Part shown: one piece after another, positions 54,022-63,441 of the stretch
Numbering within the stretch: position 1 is the first letter of the stretch
How the letters are laid out: each line of letters starts with the position of its first letter
Source of the DNA: Pseudo-nitzschia pungens
Lineage: Eukaryota; Bacillariophyta; Bacillariophyceae; Bacillariales; Bacillariaceae
Assembly (NCBI GenBank): GCA_037355855.1
Contig: CM074759.1
Span: 2,666,001-2,730,000 of the forward strand
Direction: 5' to 3'
Length of the DNA: 64,000 nt
The notes under the pieces: generated by a model
What the model saw: only the letters and a program-made list of their open reading frames with translations
Databases searched by the model: none
What the model was told of the DNA's origin: nothing
Translations under genes and position numbers: made by a program

Positions 54022-55897
54022 TCAGTTCTTGGGGGTCTGTCCTTGGTTCAAGCCGTTGCCCTTTTTCTTGTTCTTTCTGCGCCCCTTGGGTCCAAAGCTG
54101 TTCCCTGCACCTTGGGTCCCGTTTGCGGAGGCAGCAGGCGTGGTATGGTTCGAACTCGTGGACTGAATAGTTCGAGCCTTCTTCTTCTGGCGGAGGTCAT
54201 ACAACTGCTTGCGTTGTTCCTTGGAGAAGGTCCTGTAAACCTCGAGGGGATACTTCTTGTCTTCAATCGTACCATTGTGCGATCCGCCGTTGCTGCTTCC
54301 TTGATTGCTACCGCCACCTTGGCGTACAGAGGAGATACTTCGTGCCCTCTTCGTTGAAGCCGCACCCATCTTCCGTATACCGAGGCATTTCTTGAAGAAA
54401 GAGACGCACTCGTTGAAGTCCTTGGTGTACTTGTCGGTTTCAAGGACCTGGAGCTTGGGGTTGTCAAACCGATCATCTTGAATGCTGTGGATGAAATGAA
54501 TGGTGAAGTCTTGCTCGTCGGGCAACTTGTCGTGGTTGGCAAGCGTAGTCTGGAAGTTCAACCAAGTTCTGCAGTGCTTCTCAAAGTCGTAGGTTCGAGA
54601 GTCACCTGTATAGCGGGAGGTGTACATACCGGTACGGACCTTGTCAAGGATAGCCGCGACGTTCGTTTCAGAGAAGGCATTCTCGTAGAGGGTTAGGAAC
54701 GCGGCTCGGGCGTTCCCGGTTGGATGCTTCGCGTCCTTGTACTTTTGAGTGTAAGCCCAACCAGGCCCGTCACGAACTGCGTTACAGAGCAGCACCCAAA
54801 CGTCGTGGTTGTCAGTGACAAACTGCGGGCCTTCAAGCGTGGCGCATCGAACATTATAATCCATCCAGTTGGAAAAAATCCCGTCCTTCCCAACAGTGGC
54901 GGACCTCTCAGCTGCAGTCACCGTCTCTTGCTCCTTCAGACGAATAACATATGATAGGGGGAATCCTTGTTCATTGTACTGGAAGCGGAGGAACTGACGG
55001 AAGTTTTCTTCCCACTTACGGAAGTTATCAAGGCTGACGAGCTTCGGCGGAGTAATGGATGCTGAGACTGTCTCTTTGTCGGAGGTTTCCATTCCGTGTA
55101 GACGATCGCGAGTTCGGTCGGCTGCGAGGGGATCACTGAGCCAAGTATGGGCTGTAGGCTTAATACCAATGAGTGGTTGGTAGCAGATCCACTCCGAAAG
55201 AAGCTTAAAGGATTGTCTGAAGGAAAGTCCGATGAATACTCGTTCAGGGTGGGGACACATTGGATGACGGTCGCCATTGAAATCACGTAGGTACTTGGGG
55301 AGTTCCTTGGCAGAGAGCTGCTGAATCGCCTCGATGCTGTTGAGGCCATTCCAGAATAGTTCATCCGCCGTATCACTGTTGCTGAAACCAGAAAGGATCT
55401 TGTGGAGGTCTAACTCCCTTGAGCTGAGCTTTGCTCCGTTCCTGGGCTGTGGCATGAGCTTGGAGGATATCAGGACTAGCCCCTGCAGGAGCAGGAGCGG
55501 GAGCAGGAGCAGGAGCGGGAGCACGAGCGGCGGCTGCGGCAGCAGCAGCAGCAGCCTCAGCAGCAATCCGAGCTGCATTCTCGCTGCGCATTGCTCTCAG
55601 TTCTTGAACAGCAGCAAGTAGGATCATCTCAGATCGGGGTTGGATGTCAAGGTTGGGTTCTTGTTGGATCCTGGAGGCTCAAAATGCAGCAGGAGCAACA
55701 GGAGGGATTCCAGTCGCTCCAACAGGAGGTGCTCCAACAACTCCAGGCGGGGGAGCACCGGCCCCAGCGCCGGCTCCAGGTGGAGGAGCGCCGCCTCCAG
55801 GAACAATTCCAGGAGCTCCGGCTCCAGCGGCGACTCCCGTTGGGGGAGTGTCAGCAGCAGCGGCTGCGGCGGCTTGACTTCTAGTTTGCTTGGCCAT
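54022..55897 (-). pseudogene. Copia C gag with one nonsense codon and one frameshift
   Basis: Starts at ATG 55,897 (MAKQTRSQAAAAAAADT), as in copia A. An Ala/Pro/Gly-rich N-terminus meets TGA at 55,679-55,681, where A has GGA. The same frame then continues (EPNLDIQPRSEMILL) to about 55,376. A frameshift somewhere in 55,376-55,500 moves to the frame that stays open from 55,578 to 54,022 (ELDLHKILSGFSNSDTADEL, CHPxNRVFIGLSFRQ-like capsid region, YTSRYTGDSRTYDFEKHCRT, YPLEVYRTFSKEQRKQLYDL). The C-terminus is basic (KGRRKNKKKGNG), with no CCHC knuckle. It ends AAC TGA, with pol in the same frame. Confidence 0.88.
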
Positions 55898-56055
55898 GGT
55901 TGACTTGACTTGATCTGAGTAATTAACTTGCTCTGAGTAACTAACTTGCTCCAGTTTCTGAACCAAATTCTTTTGTGGTGGGGACTGTCTCCACCTCGAT
56001 CGAAGAAAGGATTGTCGACGGAAAGGAGAAAGGTTACGTGTCAATGTCGATCGGA

Positions 56056-57740
56056 GGTTATGGATGGCAATGAGGAAGCACAGATTGCTCACATGAAGTC
56101 CCAGTCTCAGTCTTTTGGCTCTCAACTCAAGGCTTCCAAGTGTGAGAAGCGAGCATCCCTCTACACCTTCAAGTATTCGTTCATGAAGTCTGTTGAATAC
56201 CCCATGCCTGTCATGCAACTTGATGAGGCCACCTGGACTAAGATTATTCACCCAGCTCTTGTTCCTGTGCTGAATAAAGCAGGGATGTCACGGACATTTC
56301 CTAGACATGTATTCTATGGTCCTTCCCTCTATCAAGGCTTTGGTTTCATTCATCCATACCTCCTCCAAGAGTTTAGTCATATTGCCACTCTCTTTCAGGA
56401 ATCTGTCAGGTCCTCGCAAACTGGTCGGATTCTCAGGCTAACTGCTGAGTCTCTCCGGCTTGAACTTGGCCTTCCTCTCCATCTTGGTGTCACACCCTAT
56501 CATCCTTTTGCTTCATACGTCACTCCTTGCTGGTACAAACATGTGTGGAAGTTTTTCTCTGTTCACCCTGTGAGCTTGTTTGAAGACTTCCCAGATCTTC
56601 CTCTGCTACGTTCCAATGACTGTTATCTCATGCAAGCCTTTGTCAACGCTGGTTTCAGAGGTGCTGACTTGTCCCTCTTGAATCACATGCGCATGTCCCT
56701 CAAGGCTATTTCCCTTGCTGATATTTGTACTCCAGATGGGACAAGGCTTACCCCCATGGCTTTCCATCTGACATCCTCCAATCACTTGAGGGATCACCTT
56801 GACTGGCCTAGATGTCCTCCATCTTGGCCTCCAGCAGCTCAGCGCTTATGGATCAAGGCTCTTCAGACCTGTTTTCTCCCCCCCTGTCCACCCCCTGCAG
56901 CCAGGGCATTGGCTCCTTCTTTTCACCTTGGGCATTGGCTCCTTCTTTTCACCTTGGGCATTGGCTCTCTCCCCAGACAGCTTCTCTCTGGCCTTGGTTT
57001 TATGTCTTTATCCACCAACAGAATATTCTCCAAAACTTCTACTGGCTGGATTGTGAGCACCTCCCAGGGCAGGGGCAGATACAGGGTCACTTCTGAAATC
57101 ATTTCTGACAAACCAGCATGTGCTATTGAGCTTGTCTGCCCTGTTATCTTCGGCCAAGTTGTACGCGTGGTTGGGTCCTCAGCCTTTGTTTCTGAACCTC
57201 CTGACATGGATCCTATGGAGTACAATCCATTTGATTCTCTTCCAGACTCCCCTGCAGATGCCTTTGATGCACTCTGTGAGTCTCCAAGAGTACTTCTCCA
57301 CAAATATTCCCTACCACAGGCTGGCTGTCAGACCCTTGTTGATGCTATTCAGAAGGGTACTGCCAGTGCTGTATGTGATGGTTCATTTGATCCGGACCTT
57401 CTCAGAGGCACCTCTGCTTTCATTCTCTCACCCAATACCTCCACCAAGACTGCTTCATTGTTCCTCACTGGCTGTAATTTTGTCAGTGGATCCCCTGAGG
57501 ATCAGTCATCCTACAGGAGTGAACTGGCAGGTATCATTGGGGTTCTCACCTGTTGCACTGCTCTGGTGAGTCTTTTTGATATAGCTTCTGGCTCTATCAC
57601 CATTGCTCTGGATGGTGACACAGCTCTCAAACAGGCTCAGGGATCTTGGCCTTTGGTTATTTCCCAGAAGTCTTTTGATTATGTTTATGTCATCAGAAAC
57701 ATGATTTCTGCCCTGCCAATTTCTGTGCACTTTCAGTGGG
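56056..57740 (+). pseudogene. LINE-type C-terminal fragment: post-RT region and RNase H
   Basis: An open frame truncated at both ends by neighbouring elements. The N-terminal part resembles the region after RT in stramenopile LINE-like proteins (FPRHVFYGPSLYQGFGFIHP, then LLQEFSHIATLFQESVRSS). The C-terminal part is an RNase H fold: AVCDGSFDPD (Asp), SSYRSELAGIIGVL (Glu), TIALDGDTALKQA (Asp), then FQWV, where the frame meets the A3 LTR at 57,741. A repeated FHLGHWLLLFTLGIG segment (56,910-56,965) is an internal duplication. RT itself is absent. The left junction with copia C is near 56,050. Assigned by motif recollection, so the exact clade is uncertain. Confidence 0.65.
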
Positions 57741-58035
57741 TGTTACGGTCTAGAGTAGAAATATCGGAGTGGTATGAAAATTGTGAATGTTTAGATACTT
57801 TACGGAATGTTGTTACGCGAGTTGAATATAAAAATTGAGGTCGCGAGCATAGCCACATTTTGGCATGCTCTTGCCATAAATGTTGATTCATTGTTGGCTC
57901 CCACGATTAGGCATATATCACCTTCTGGGACTCAACCGAAACGTATTCATGATTGGATATATAATAATATTCGATTCCCATATGGGATTTGGTTAATTAT
58001 TCAATCGTGACTGCTAGCTACGCTAGCCCGTCACA
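57741..58035 (-). repeat. 3' LTR of gypsy A3 (295 bp)
   Basis: On the + strand TGTTACGGTCTAGAG ... CTAGCCCGTCACA. Confidence 0.95.
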
Positions 58036-58065
58036 TAGTGCCCCATGATTGAACGAATCCCATAC

Positions 58066-61000
58066 TTAAGCTGCCCAATGGATTGCGGAGTCATCGGATT
58101 CGGAATGGTCCATTGGGAGCTCTTTATGAGGGGTTAACTTACGAATGTTAATGGTCTCGATGACCGTTGGGGTCTTCTGAATCTTGACAGTACCATTATC
58201 ATGGACTTGGGCAATAGTGAATGGTCCTGCTTTTCTTGGCTGTAGTTTATCTGGATCCGGTTCTTGCATCCATACCTTGTCGTTGAGTTTGAAGGTATGT
58301 TCCTTACGTTTGGCATTGTCTCTGAGTAGAGCTTTATTTATACCTTGCTGTCGAAGCTGCTGTAAAGCTAACAGATTGGATGTTAGTGGTAGGTCAACCA
58401 ACATGTCACGATTGAATATTAGAGACCCTGGAGAAGCTTGTAAGGCGGCATTGACAGCACATCTGGAGGCATGCATGCAAGTCGCGAGAGCATTATCCAT
58501 GAGTTGACTAGCTCTGGTGTTGGCTTGAGGGGGATTGACATGTACTAGGACCCGAAGGATGTCAGCAACTGTATGATGAACTCTTTCACATATGGCATTC
58601 GACTGTGGATTCTTCACTGTTGTTGGGACTGATTGAATTCCATACTGCTTGAGGGTAGTTTGAAATTCAGCCCCTAGGAATTCACCACCATTGTCATGGA
58701 TACATCTGATAGGTCTTGGGTATCTTGAAAGCCAGCAGTTTTTGAATTGATCTGAGACATGCTGAGAAGATTTGTCCCTGATCCGGATAATTTCGAGTAG
58801 ATTGGTGACTGGATCAATACAAGTTAGTGCCTTGAAGTTATAGTTCTTGCCTTGGGCTGTAATTTTCCATGGACCTATTAGATCCACATGTACTTCATAG
58901 AATGGGGATAAAGGTGCTTCTTTCGGTGGCAGTTTGCCATATTGAGAGTTCTGGTTCTTGTATTTGATGCAATGATCTGGGCATATGTAGGACTTGCATA
59001 AACTGGTTAGATTATCAGCGTAGAACCGGGCTGATATAGTCTGTTGTAATCTGGTGGATCCACAATGACCCAACAGGAGATGGTACCATTTGATGGTATC
59101 ATTAATAAGAGACGCTGGTATGTAGATTCGCCAGCATTCCGGGTTGGCTTGATTCGCGTAACAGAGTATCTTGTTGCCTTCTAATTCTTGGTAGAAGAAG
59201 GCTTTGGATTGAGTCTTGAACTTGATGGTTGGATCCTTTTGCTGATGAAGATAGATGTTGGTATAGTTAACCGGGCATTCCATGTCTTGATTGTTTGGTA
59301 GATTGACTAGACACTCATTATTCAGCAAACAGGAGTATAATTCCTGATCTGCGTCATTGCATAAGTGTTGGAATGGCTTTGGGAACTCTGTTAAAAACAG
59401 TTCTTCATCTTGTTCAGGGACCTCAAGTTTCAAGAAATCGATAAGAGTGCCTTTACCAAGGGCTTCTTTCTTCCCCACAGTGGGTGGATCCATCCGGGGG
59501 AGCCTGGAGAAGGCATCAGCAAGAACATTCTTCTTGCCTTCAACATAGGTGAGATTTACACCGAATTCTTCTAGGAATAGTCTCCACCGGAGGACTCGTT
59601 GGACTGAGAGCGTCCGGAAGGTAAGGTTTTTATGGTCAGTGTATACATTGATAACACCGCCAAGTAACATTTTTCGGTACTCTTTGCAGCAGAGTACAAT
59701 CGCTAAGAGTTCTTTCTCCATAGTCGTATAATTCTTTTGGGCATCAGATAGTTTCTTGGACCAGTAGGCTATTGGCTTGCCATCTTGTATTATGGCAGCA
59801 CCTAGTTGTAGGTCTGAGGCATCAGTGTACAGTTCAAAGGGCTTGTTAAGGTCAGGATAGGTGTTCAGCGCATCTGCTGCCACCATGGCTTTCATTTCTT
59901 GAAAGGCTTTGTCTTGCGCTGGTCCCCAAGTGAAAGTGGAAGGAGCTTTGCGTTGCTTGCCTTTGATGGCAGCTGCTTGAGGAGTCTTTTGCTTGGGGGT
60001 TCCAGTGATATCAAAGAGAGGAGATAGGACATGAGATCTGCGAGGCCACATATCTCTGTAGTATCCTACTGCTCCAAGGAAGGACTTGACTTGAGTTATC
60101 GTTCGAGGTCTATCCATTTGTAAGATGGCTTCGATCTTCTTTCTCCATGGCTTAACTGCTGTGGGAGTCATCCAGTAGCCTAGGAAGTCAGTTTCTTGTA
60201 CTGCCCAATCACACTTGAGTGGGTTGCACTTGAGTCCATTTTGGTTGAGCCGGTCTAGGATCTTGTCAATGGTCTTCATGTGGAGGTCAAAGGATCCGTC
60301 AGTCCATATACCAATGTCATCAATATAAACAGTGCAGTCAGTGTCTTGTAGGATATCTTCCATTAGTTGCTGGGCGACATCTGGAGAGACTTTGACACCC
60401 ATTGGTAGACGCTGGTACTCATAACATCCATAGGGAGTGACTATGGTACATAGTTTCTTGCTTGCGTCATCCAGTTCGAAGCAATAGTATTGCATGGATA
60501 AGTCGATCTTGGTGAAGTGGGTATACTTGCCACGCTTGTTCATGATATCTTGTATCCGGGGGATTGGATATGGTCGGCGCTCAAGGAGTTCATTCAGTTC
60601 TCTGAAGTCTGATACCCATCTAACTCTGTTGTCTTTCTTTGGGACAATAAAGGTAGGGAATGCCCATTCAGCTGGTCCAGTGCATCGTTTGAGTACTCCA
60701 TCATTGCATAGATTCTGGAGCTCTCTTTTGAATAGGTCTTCTCTTTTGTATGCGACTGGATAAGGCTTCTTGTGGATGGGCTTGGATCCGGGCTTCAGTT
60801 TTAGAGAGATCTTCTTGTGTGGATATTTTCCTAATTCGCCGTTGAAGACATTCGGATACTTGTTTAGTATTGCTTGGAACTGCTGCTGCTCTGCTGTGGA
60901 CATGTGGCTCTGTTGTTGCGCTACTGTCGCTGGGTCCGTTTCTTGGTAGGCCCTGTCTAGGATCACCTTGGACTTGTATGGATTGGCAAAGGAGAGGTCA

Positions 61001-61983
61001 TCAGCAAAGAGTTCGGCGTCTTCGAGTTCTTCCATGAGTGTAGTATAGTCCGACTCGTGGTATAGAGAGGTATCTTTCATTGGGATAGTACGATCCATCC
61101 ACTGGACTGCTCCTTCTTTGAATAGGAGATTAATCTGTGCTAGGTGGAGGAAATCTCTGCCTAGTATTAGATCATATCTGCAGTCGGGGGAATGGAAGAG
61201 TCGTGCTTGTTGTTTGTCGATGGTGTAGTTGCCGAACTCTTGTAGGTTTAGGTTCTTCATGATGATGTATTCTGTGGTATCAAAGTTTCCATTTGCTGTA
61301 GTGGTTATGACTCGATGCTTGCTTCTGATTGGTAGTGTGCCAAATGGCAGCGCTCTTTTGTTGATTAGCGTTCCGGATGATCCACTATCTAGTAGTGCGA
61401 GTAGTGGTCTTGATTTTGTTGGTATGCCTTGTATGTACTGTACTTTTGTTAAAAGAATAGGAGCCACGTTGCTCTTATTTGATGCCTGTTCTACTGGATT
61501 TCCAGTAGTCGACAGCAGCTTTAAATAATTTTGCTCCAGCGCACCTCCTTTGGTGTAGTCTTTGGAGTTTTGGGTGTTGCAATAGAGATTTTTTGCTGTA
61601 CCCGTAGACCAATTTCTTGCTAGAGACGAGAGTGGTTCATTTATTGCTGCTGTCTTATTTCGATCGATCGCGTCGGTCGATGCTGATGCGTCTGTTGTAC
61701 CCTTGGATCGATTCGTTTGATTGCGATTCGGATCCATGTTCGTATTGCTCTGTTCGGAGGATCGAACTGTTTTTGTTGCTGCTGTTGCAGTCTTTGCTGA
61801 GCGCTCAACAGGAATACTCCATCCTGTAGGTTCCTTCCCCTTTTTCTCCGGGAGATCTCCTCCTTGCGTCGTCCCAGTCAGCTGTGCTGGACTGGCATCC
61901 AGGGCCTGTGGCGCCGGAGGCAAGGTGATTGCTGGTTTTGGTGGACCCTTGGGTCTCTTTTTGGAGGAGGATTGCTTGTGCAA
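58066..61983 (-). CDS. Pol of gypsy A3 (1,305 codons): protease, RT, RNase H, integrase
   Basis: Polyprotein that would replicate and integrate the element. Order: Pro/Thr-rich linker; aspartic protease LLDSGSSG (DSG at residues 199-201); RT with VRWVSDFRELN (about 454), KIDLSMQYY (about 492) and catalytic YIDD (553-556); RNase H with Asp721, Glu758, Asp782 and Asp823 (YTDASD, MEKELLAI, YTDHKN, VLADAFSR); integrase HHCC zinc domain (about 967-1004) and D-D-35-E core Asp1034 (VDLIGP), Asp1097 (HDNGGEF), Glu1133 (ICERVHH). The C-terminal part (WMQEPDPDKLQ, GPFTIAQVHDNGTVKI) is SH3-like. The frame begins at the codon after the gag TGA with no ATG nearby (first residues LHKQSSSKK), so expression needs readthrough or a similar mechanism. 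No internal stop or frameshift. Confidence 0.95.
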   Translation of the reverse strand: MHKQSSSKKRPKGPPKPAITLPPAPQALDASPAQLTGTTQGGDLPEKKGKEPTGWSIPVERSAKTATAATKTVRSSEQSNTNMDPNRNQTNRSKGTTDASASTDAIDRNKTAAINEPLSSLARNWSTGTAKNLYCNTQNSKDYTKGGALEQNYLKLLSTTGNPVEQASNKSNVAPILLTKVQYIQGIPTKSRPLLALLDSGSSGTLINKRALPFGTLPIRSKHRVITTTANGNFDTTEYIIMKNLNLQEFGNYTIDKQQARLFHSPDCRYDLILGRDFLHLAQINLLFKEGAVQWMDRTIPMKDTSLYHESDYTTLMEELEDAELFADDLSFANPYKSKVILDRAYQETDPATVAQQQSHMSTAEQQQFQAILNKYPNVFNGELGKYPHKKISLKLKPGSKPIHKKPYPVAYKREDLFKRELQNLCNDGVLKRCTGPAEWAFPTFIVPKKDNRVRWVSDFRELNELLERRPYPIPRIQDIMNKRGKYTHFTKIDLSMQYYCFELDDASKKLCTIVTPYGCYEYQRLPMGVKVSPDVAQQLMEDILQDTDCTVYIDDIGIWTDGSFDLHMKTIDKILDRLNQNGLKCNPLKCDWAVQETDFLGYWMTPTAVKPWRKKIEAILQMDRPRTITQVKSFLGAVGYYRDMWPRRSHVLSPLFDITGTPKQKTPQAAAIKGKQRKAPSTFTWGPAQDKAFQEMKAMVAADALNTYPDLNKPFELYTDASDLQLGAAIIQDGKPIAYWSKKLSDAQKNYTTMEKELLAIVLCCKEYRKMLLGGVINVYTDHKNLTFRTLSVQRVLRWRLFLEEFGVNLTYVEGKKNVLADAFSRLPRMDPPTVGKKEALGKGTLIDFLKLEVPEQDEELFLTEFPKPFQHLCNDADQELYSCLLNNECLVNLPNNQDMECPVNYTNIYLHQQKDPTIKFKTQSKAFFYQELEGNKILCYANQANPECWRIYIPASLINDTIKWYHLLLGHCGSTRLQQTISARFYADNLTSLCKSYICPDHCIKYKNQNSQYGKLPPKEAPLSPFYEVHVDLIGPWKITAQGKNYNFKALTCIDPVTNLLEIIRIRDKSSQHVSDQFKNCWLSRYPRPIRCIHDNGGEFLGAEFQTTLKQYGIQSVPTTVKNPQSNAICERVHHTVADILRVLVHVNPPQANTRASQLMDNALATCMHASRCAVNAALQASPGSLIFNRDMLVDLPLTSNLLALQQLRQQGINKALLRDNAKRKEHTFKLNDKVWMQEPDPDKLQPRKAGPFTIAQVHDNGTVKIQKTPTVIETINIRKLTPHKELPMDHSESDDSAIHWAA

Positions 61984-63027
61984 TCATGGGAGCCATACAA
62001 GCTCACCATCTATGCTCCTTTCGGTTCGGCCGCCAAAGTCCGAGTGATATGAGTCCATCGCTGCCTTCATGTGGGCTTGGAAGGACTCGTTGCTGCCTGA
62101 AAGGTCATGAGTTTGAGTGTGGAAGGTCTCAGTGTTGGAGTTGGAGCCATGGGTTTTGTTGTTGCCGGGCCCCTTGTAGTTCTTGGAGTACTTGTTCTTA
62201 GGACATTCGGACCAATCGTGGTTGTGTCCTTGGATCCGACATGGATTAGATTTCTTCTTGCTCTTTGGATTGTTTTTCTGGTTGCCAGAGCGCTTCCTGT
62301 TATTGTTGTTTGAACTATTAGAATTGTTGGAACGTCTTCCATTATTCTTGTTGTTCTTTTGTTTGCTGAGTCGGTCGAGACTGCTCATGTGGTCGACAAT
62401 AAACTGAGTAGTGGTGTTCTGAGTGACCCCTTGGTGGATGCGCACGTTGTCTTCGATCCAGGAGTTTGGATAGCTGTGTAGGAGAATGGTGACCTGCTGG
62501 AGATGGTCCAGGTTGGTTACATATCCATGTAACTTTGCTGTATATTTCATGAGAGTAATGAGTCGATCGTTGTGGTCTTTGCAAGTGGATTCTACTTTCT
62601 TCTTGCATGCCGGGCTTCGTAGGTATATGTGCATGAGATCTCTGGCATCTTCTGCATTGCAGTAGTACTTGATAAAGGCCGCAAAAGCTGAATTGAATCC
62701 TTGTCTCATAAGTGGATATAATCTTTGTCCATTCGGTCGGGTGCTACGTGCCAGTGCTCTCCATTCGGTTTGGGCTTTTACACATAGGCAGCGTCCGAAG
62801 TAGCGGATGAGCGCTGCGTCCTGTACACCTAGATCTTCTGCTGTGTTCAGGAAGGCCTCTTCGGTGTGAAGTAACTCTTCTAGCCCTCCTTTGTCTGTGA
62901 AGAGAGGAATTTTGACGCTGTCGGAATGGTCGGCATTGTCGTAGACCGAGAGCGTGATTAGTTTCGGCTTGGAGCTGTCGAAAGAGCTCTTGTAGGAGAC
63001 AGGTGGTTCTCTGTAGATGCCTGCCAT
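61984..63027 (-). CDS. Gag of gypsy A3 (347 aa)
   Basis: Starts at ATG 63,027 (MAGIYREPPVSYK). Capsid-like core with YFGRCLCVKAQTEW (about residue 76), CKDHNDR (about 149), HSYPNSWI (about 184) and FIVDHMSSLDRLS (about 209). An Asn/Lys/Arg-rich linker leads to the putative zinc motif C263-x4-H268-x-H270-x4-C275 (CRIQGHNHDWSEC) and a Gly/Asn/Thr-rich tail. Ends LVWLP then TGA at 61,984-61,986, with pol following in the same frame. About the same length as A2 gag (348 aa). Uninterrupted. Confidence 0.93.
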   Translation of the reverse strand: MAGIYREPPVSYKSSFDSSKPKLITLSVYDNADHSDSVKIPLFTDKGGLEELLHTEEAFLNTAEDLGVQDAALIRYFGRCLCVKAQTEWRALARSTRPNGQRLYPLMRQGFNSAFAAFIKYYCNAEDARDLMHIYLRSPACKKKVESTCKDHNDRLITLMKYTAKLHGYVTNLDHLQQVTILLHSYPNSWIEDNVRIHQGVTQNTTTQFIVDHMSSLDRLSKQKNNKNNGRRSNNSNSSNNNNRKRSGNQKNNPKSKKKSNPCRIQGHNHDWSECPKNKYSKNYKGPGNNKTHGSNSNTETFHTQTHDLSGSNESFQAHMKAAMDSYHSDFGGRTERSIDGELVWLP

Positions 63028-63132
63028 GTTGCTTGTTGGAGGTACAAGGTGCCTCTGTTGTTGAGGTTAAGGGGGGTTTGTTCGTTGTTTTGAATTCAGT
63101 ACTGATTTCTACTGTTTCTACTGTAAAGCACA

Positions 63133-63146
63133 AACAGTAATTACTG
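63133..63146 (-). promoter_or_regulatory. Palindrome abutting the 5' LTR of gypsy A3
   Basis: CAGTAATTACTG at 63,135-63,146 extends by one base into the LTR (63,147) and one inward (63,134) to the 14-bp ACAGTAATTACTGT seen in A1 and A2. Confidence 0.65.
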
Positions 63147-63441
63147 TGTTACGGTCTAGAGTAGAAATATCGGAGTGGTATGAAAATTGTGAATGTTTAG
63201 ATACTTTACGGAATGTTGTTACGCGAGTTGAATATAAAAATTGAGGTCGCGAGCATAGCCACATTTTGGCATGCTCTTGCCATAAATGTTGATTCATTGT
63301 TGGCTCCCATGATTAGGCATATATCACCTTCTGGGACTCAACCGAAACGTATTCATGATTGGATATATAATAATATTCGATTCCCATATGGGATTTGGTT
63401 AATTATTCAATCGTGACTGCTAGCTACGCTAGCCCGTCACA
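63147..63441 (-). repeat. 5' LTR of gypsy A3 (295 bp)
   Basis: Near-identical to 57,741-58,035. Confidence 0.95.

Larger units (their letters stand above)
47888..56045 (-). mobile_element. Copia C: nearly full-length CoDi-type element lacking its 5' LTR
   Basis: 3' LTR 47,888-48,796 (909 bp), 3' UTR, RT-RNase H, protease-integrase and gag in minus orientation, plus about 150 bp of leader. At about 56,042-56,056 homology to the A and B leaders ends and a LINE-type fragment begins, so the 5' LTR is lost. The coding region carries two nonsense codons and one gag frameshift, otherwise long open frames. It is the best model here for the autonomous parent of A and B. Confidence 0.9.
57741..63441 (-). 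mobile_element. Gypsy A3: complete, apparently intact Ty3/gypsy element
   Basis: LTRs 57,741-58,035 and 63,147-63,441 (295 bp, one difference seen: CCCACGATT versus CCCATGATT). Gag and pol are both uninterrupted apart from the single TGA between them. Flanking pentamers are GTGGG (57,736-57,740) and GTGAG (63,442-63,446), a one-mismatch target duplication. A candidate polypurine tract, ATGGGGCACTA, precedes the 3' LTR. Most likely the autonomous member of family A in this window. Confidence 0.93.
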
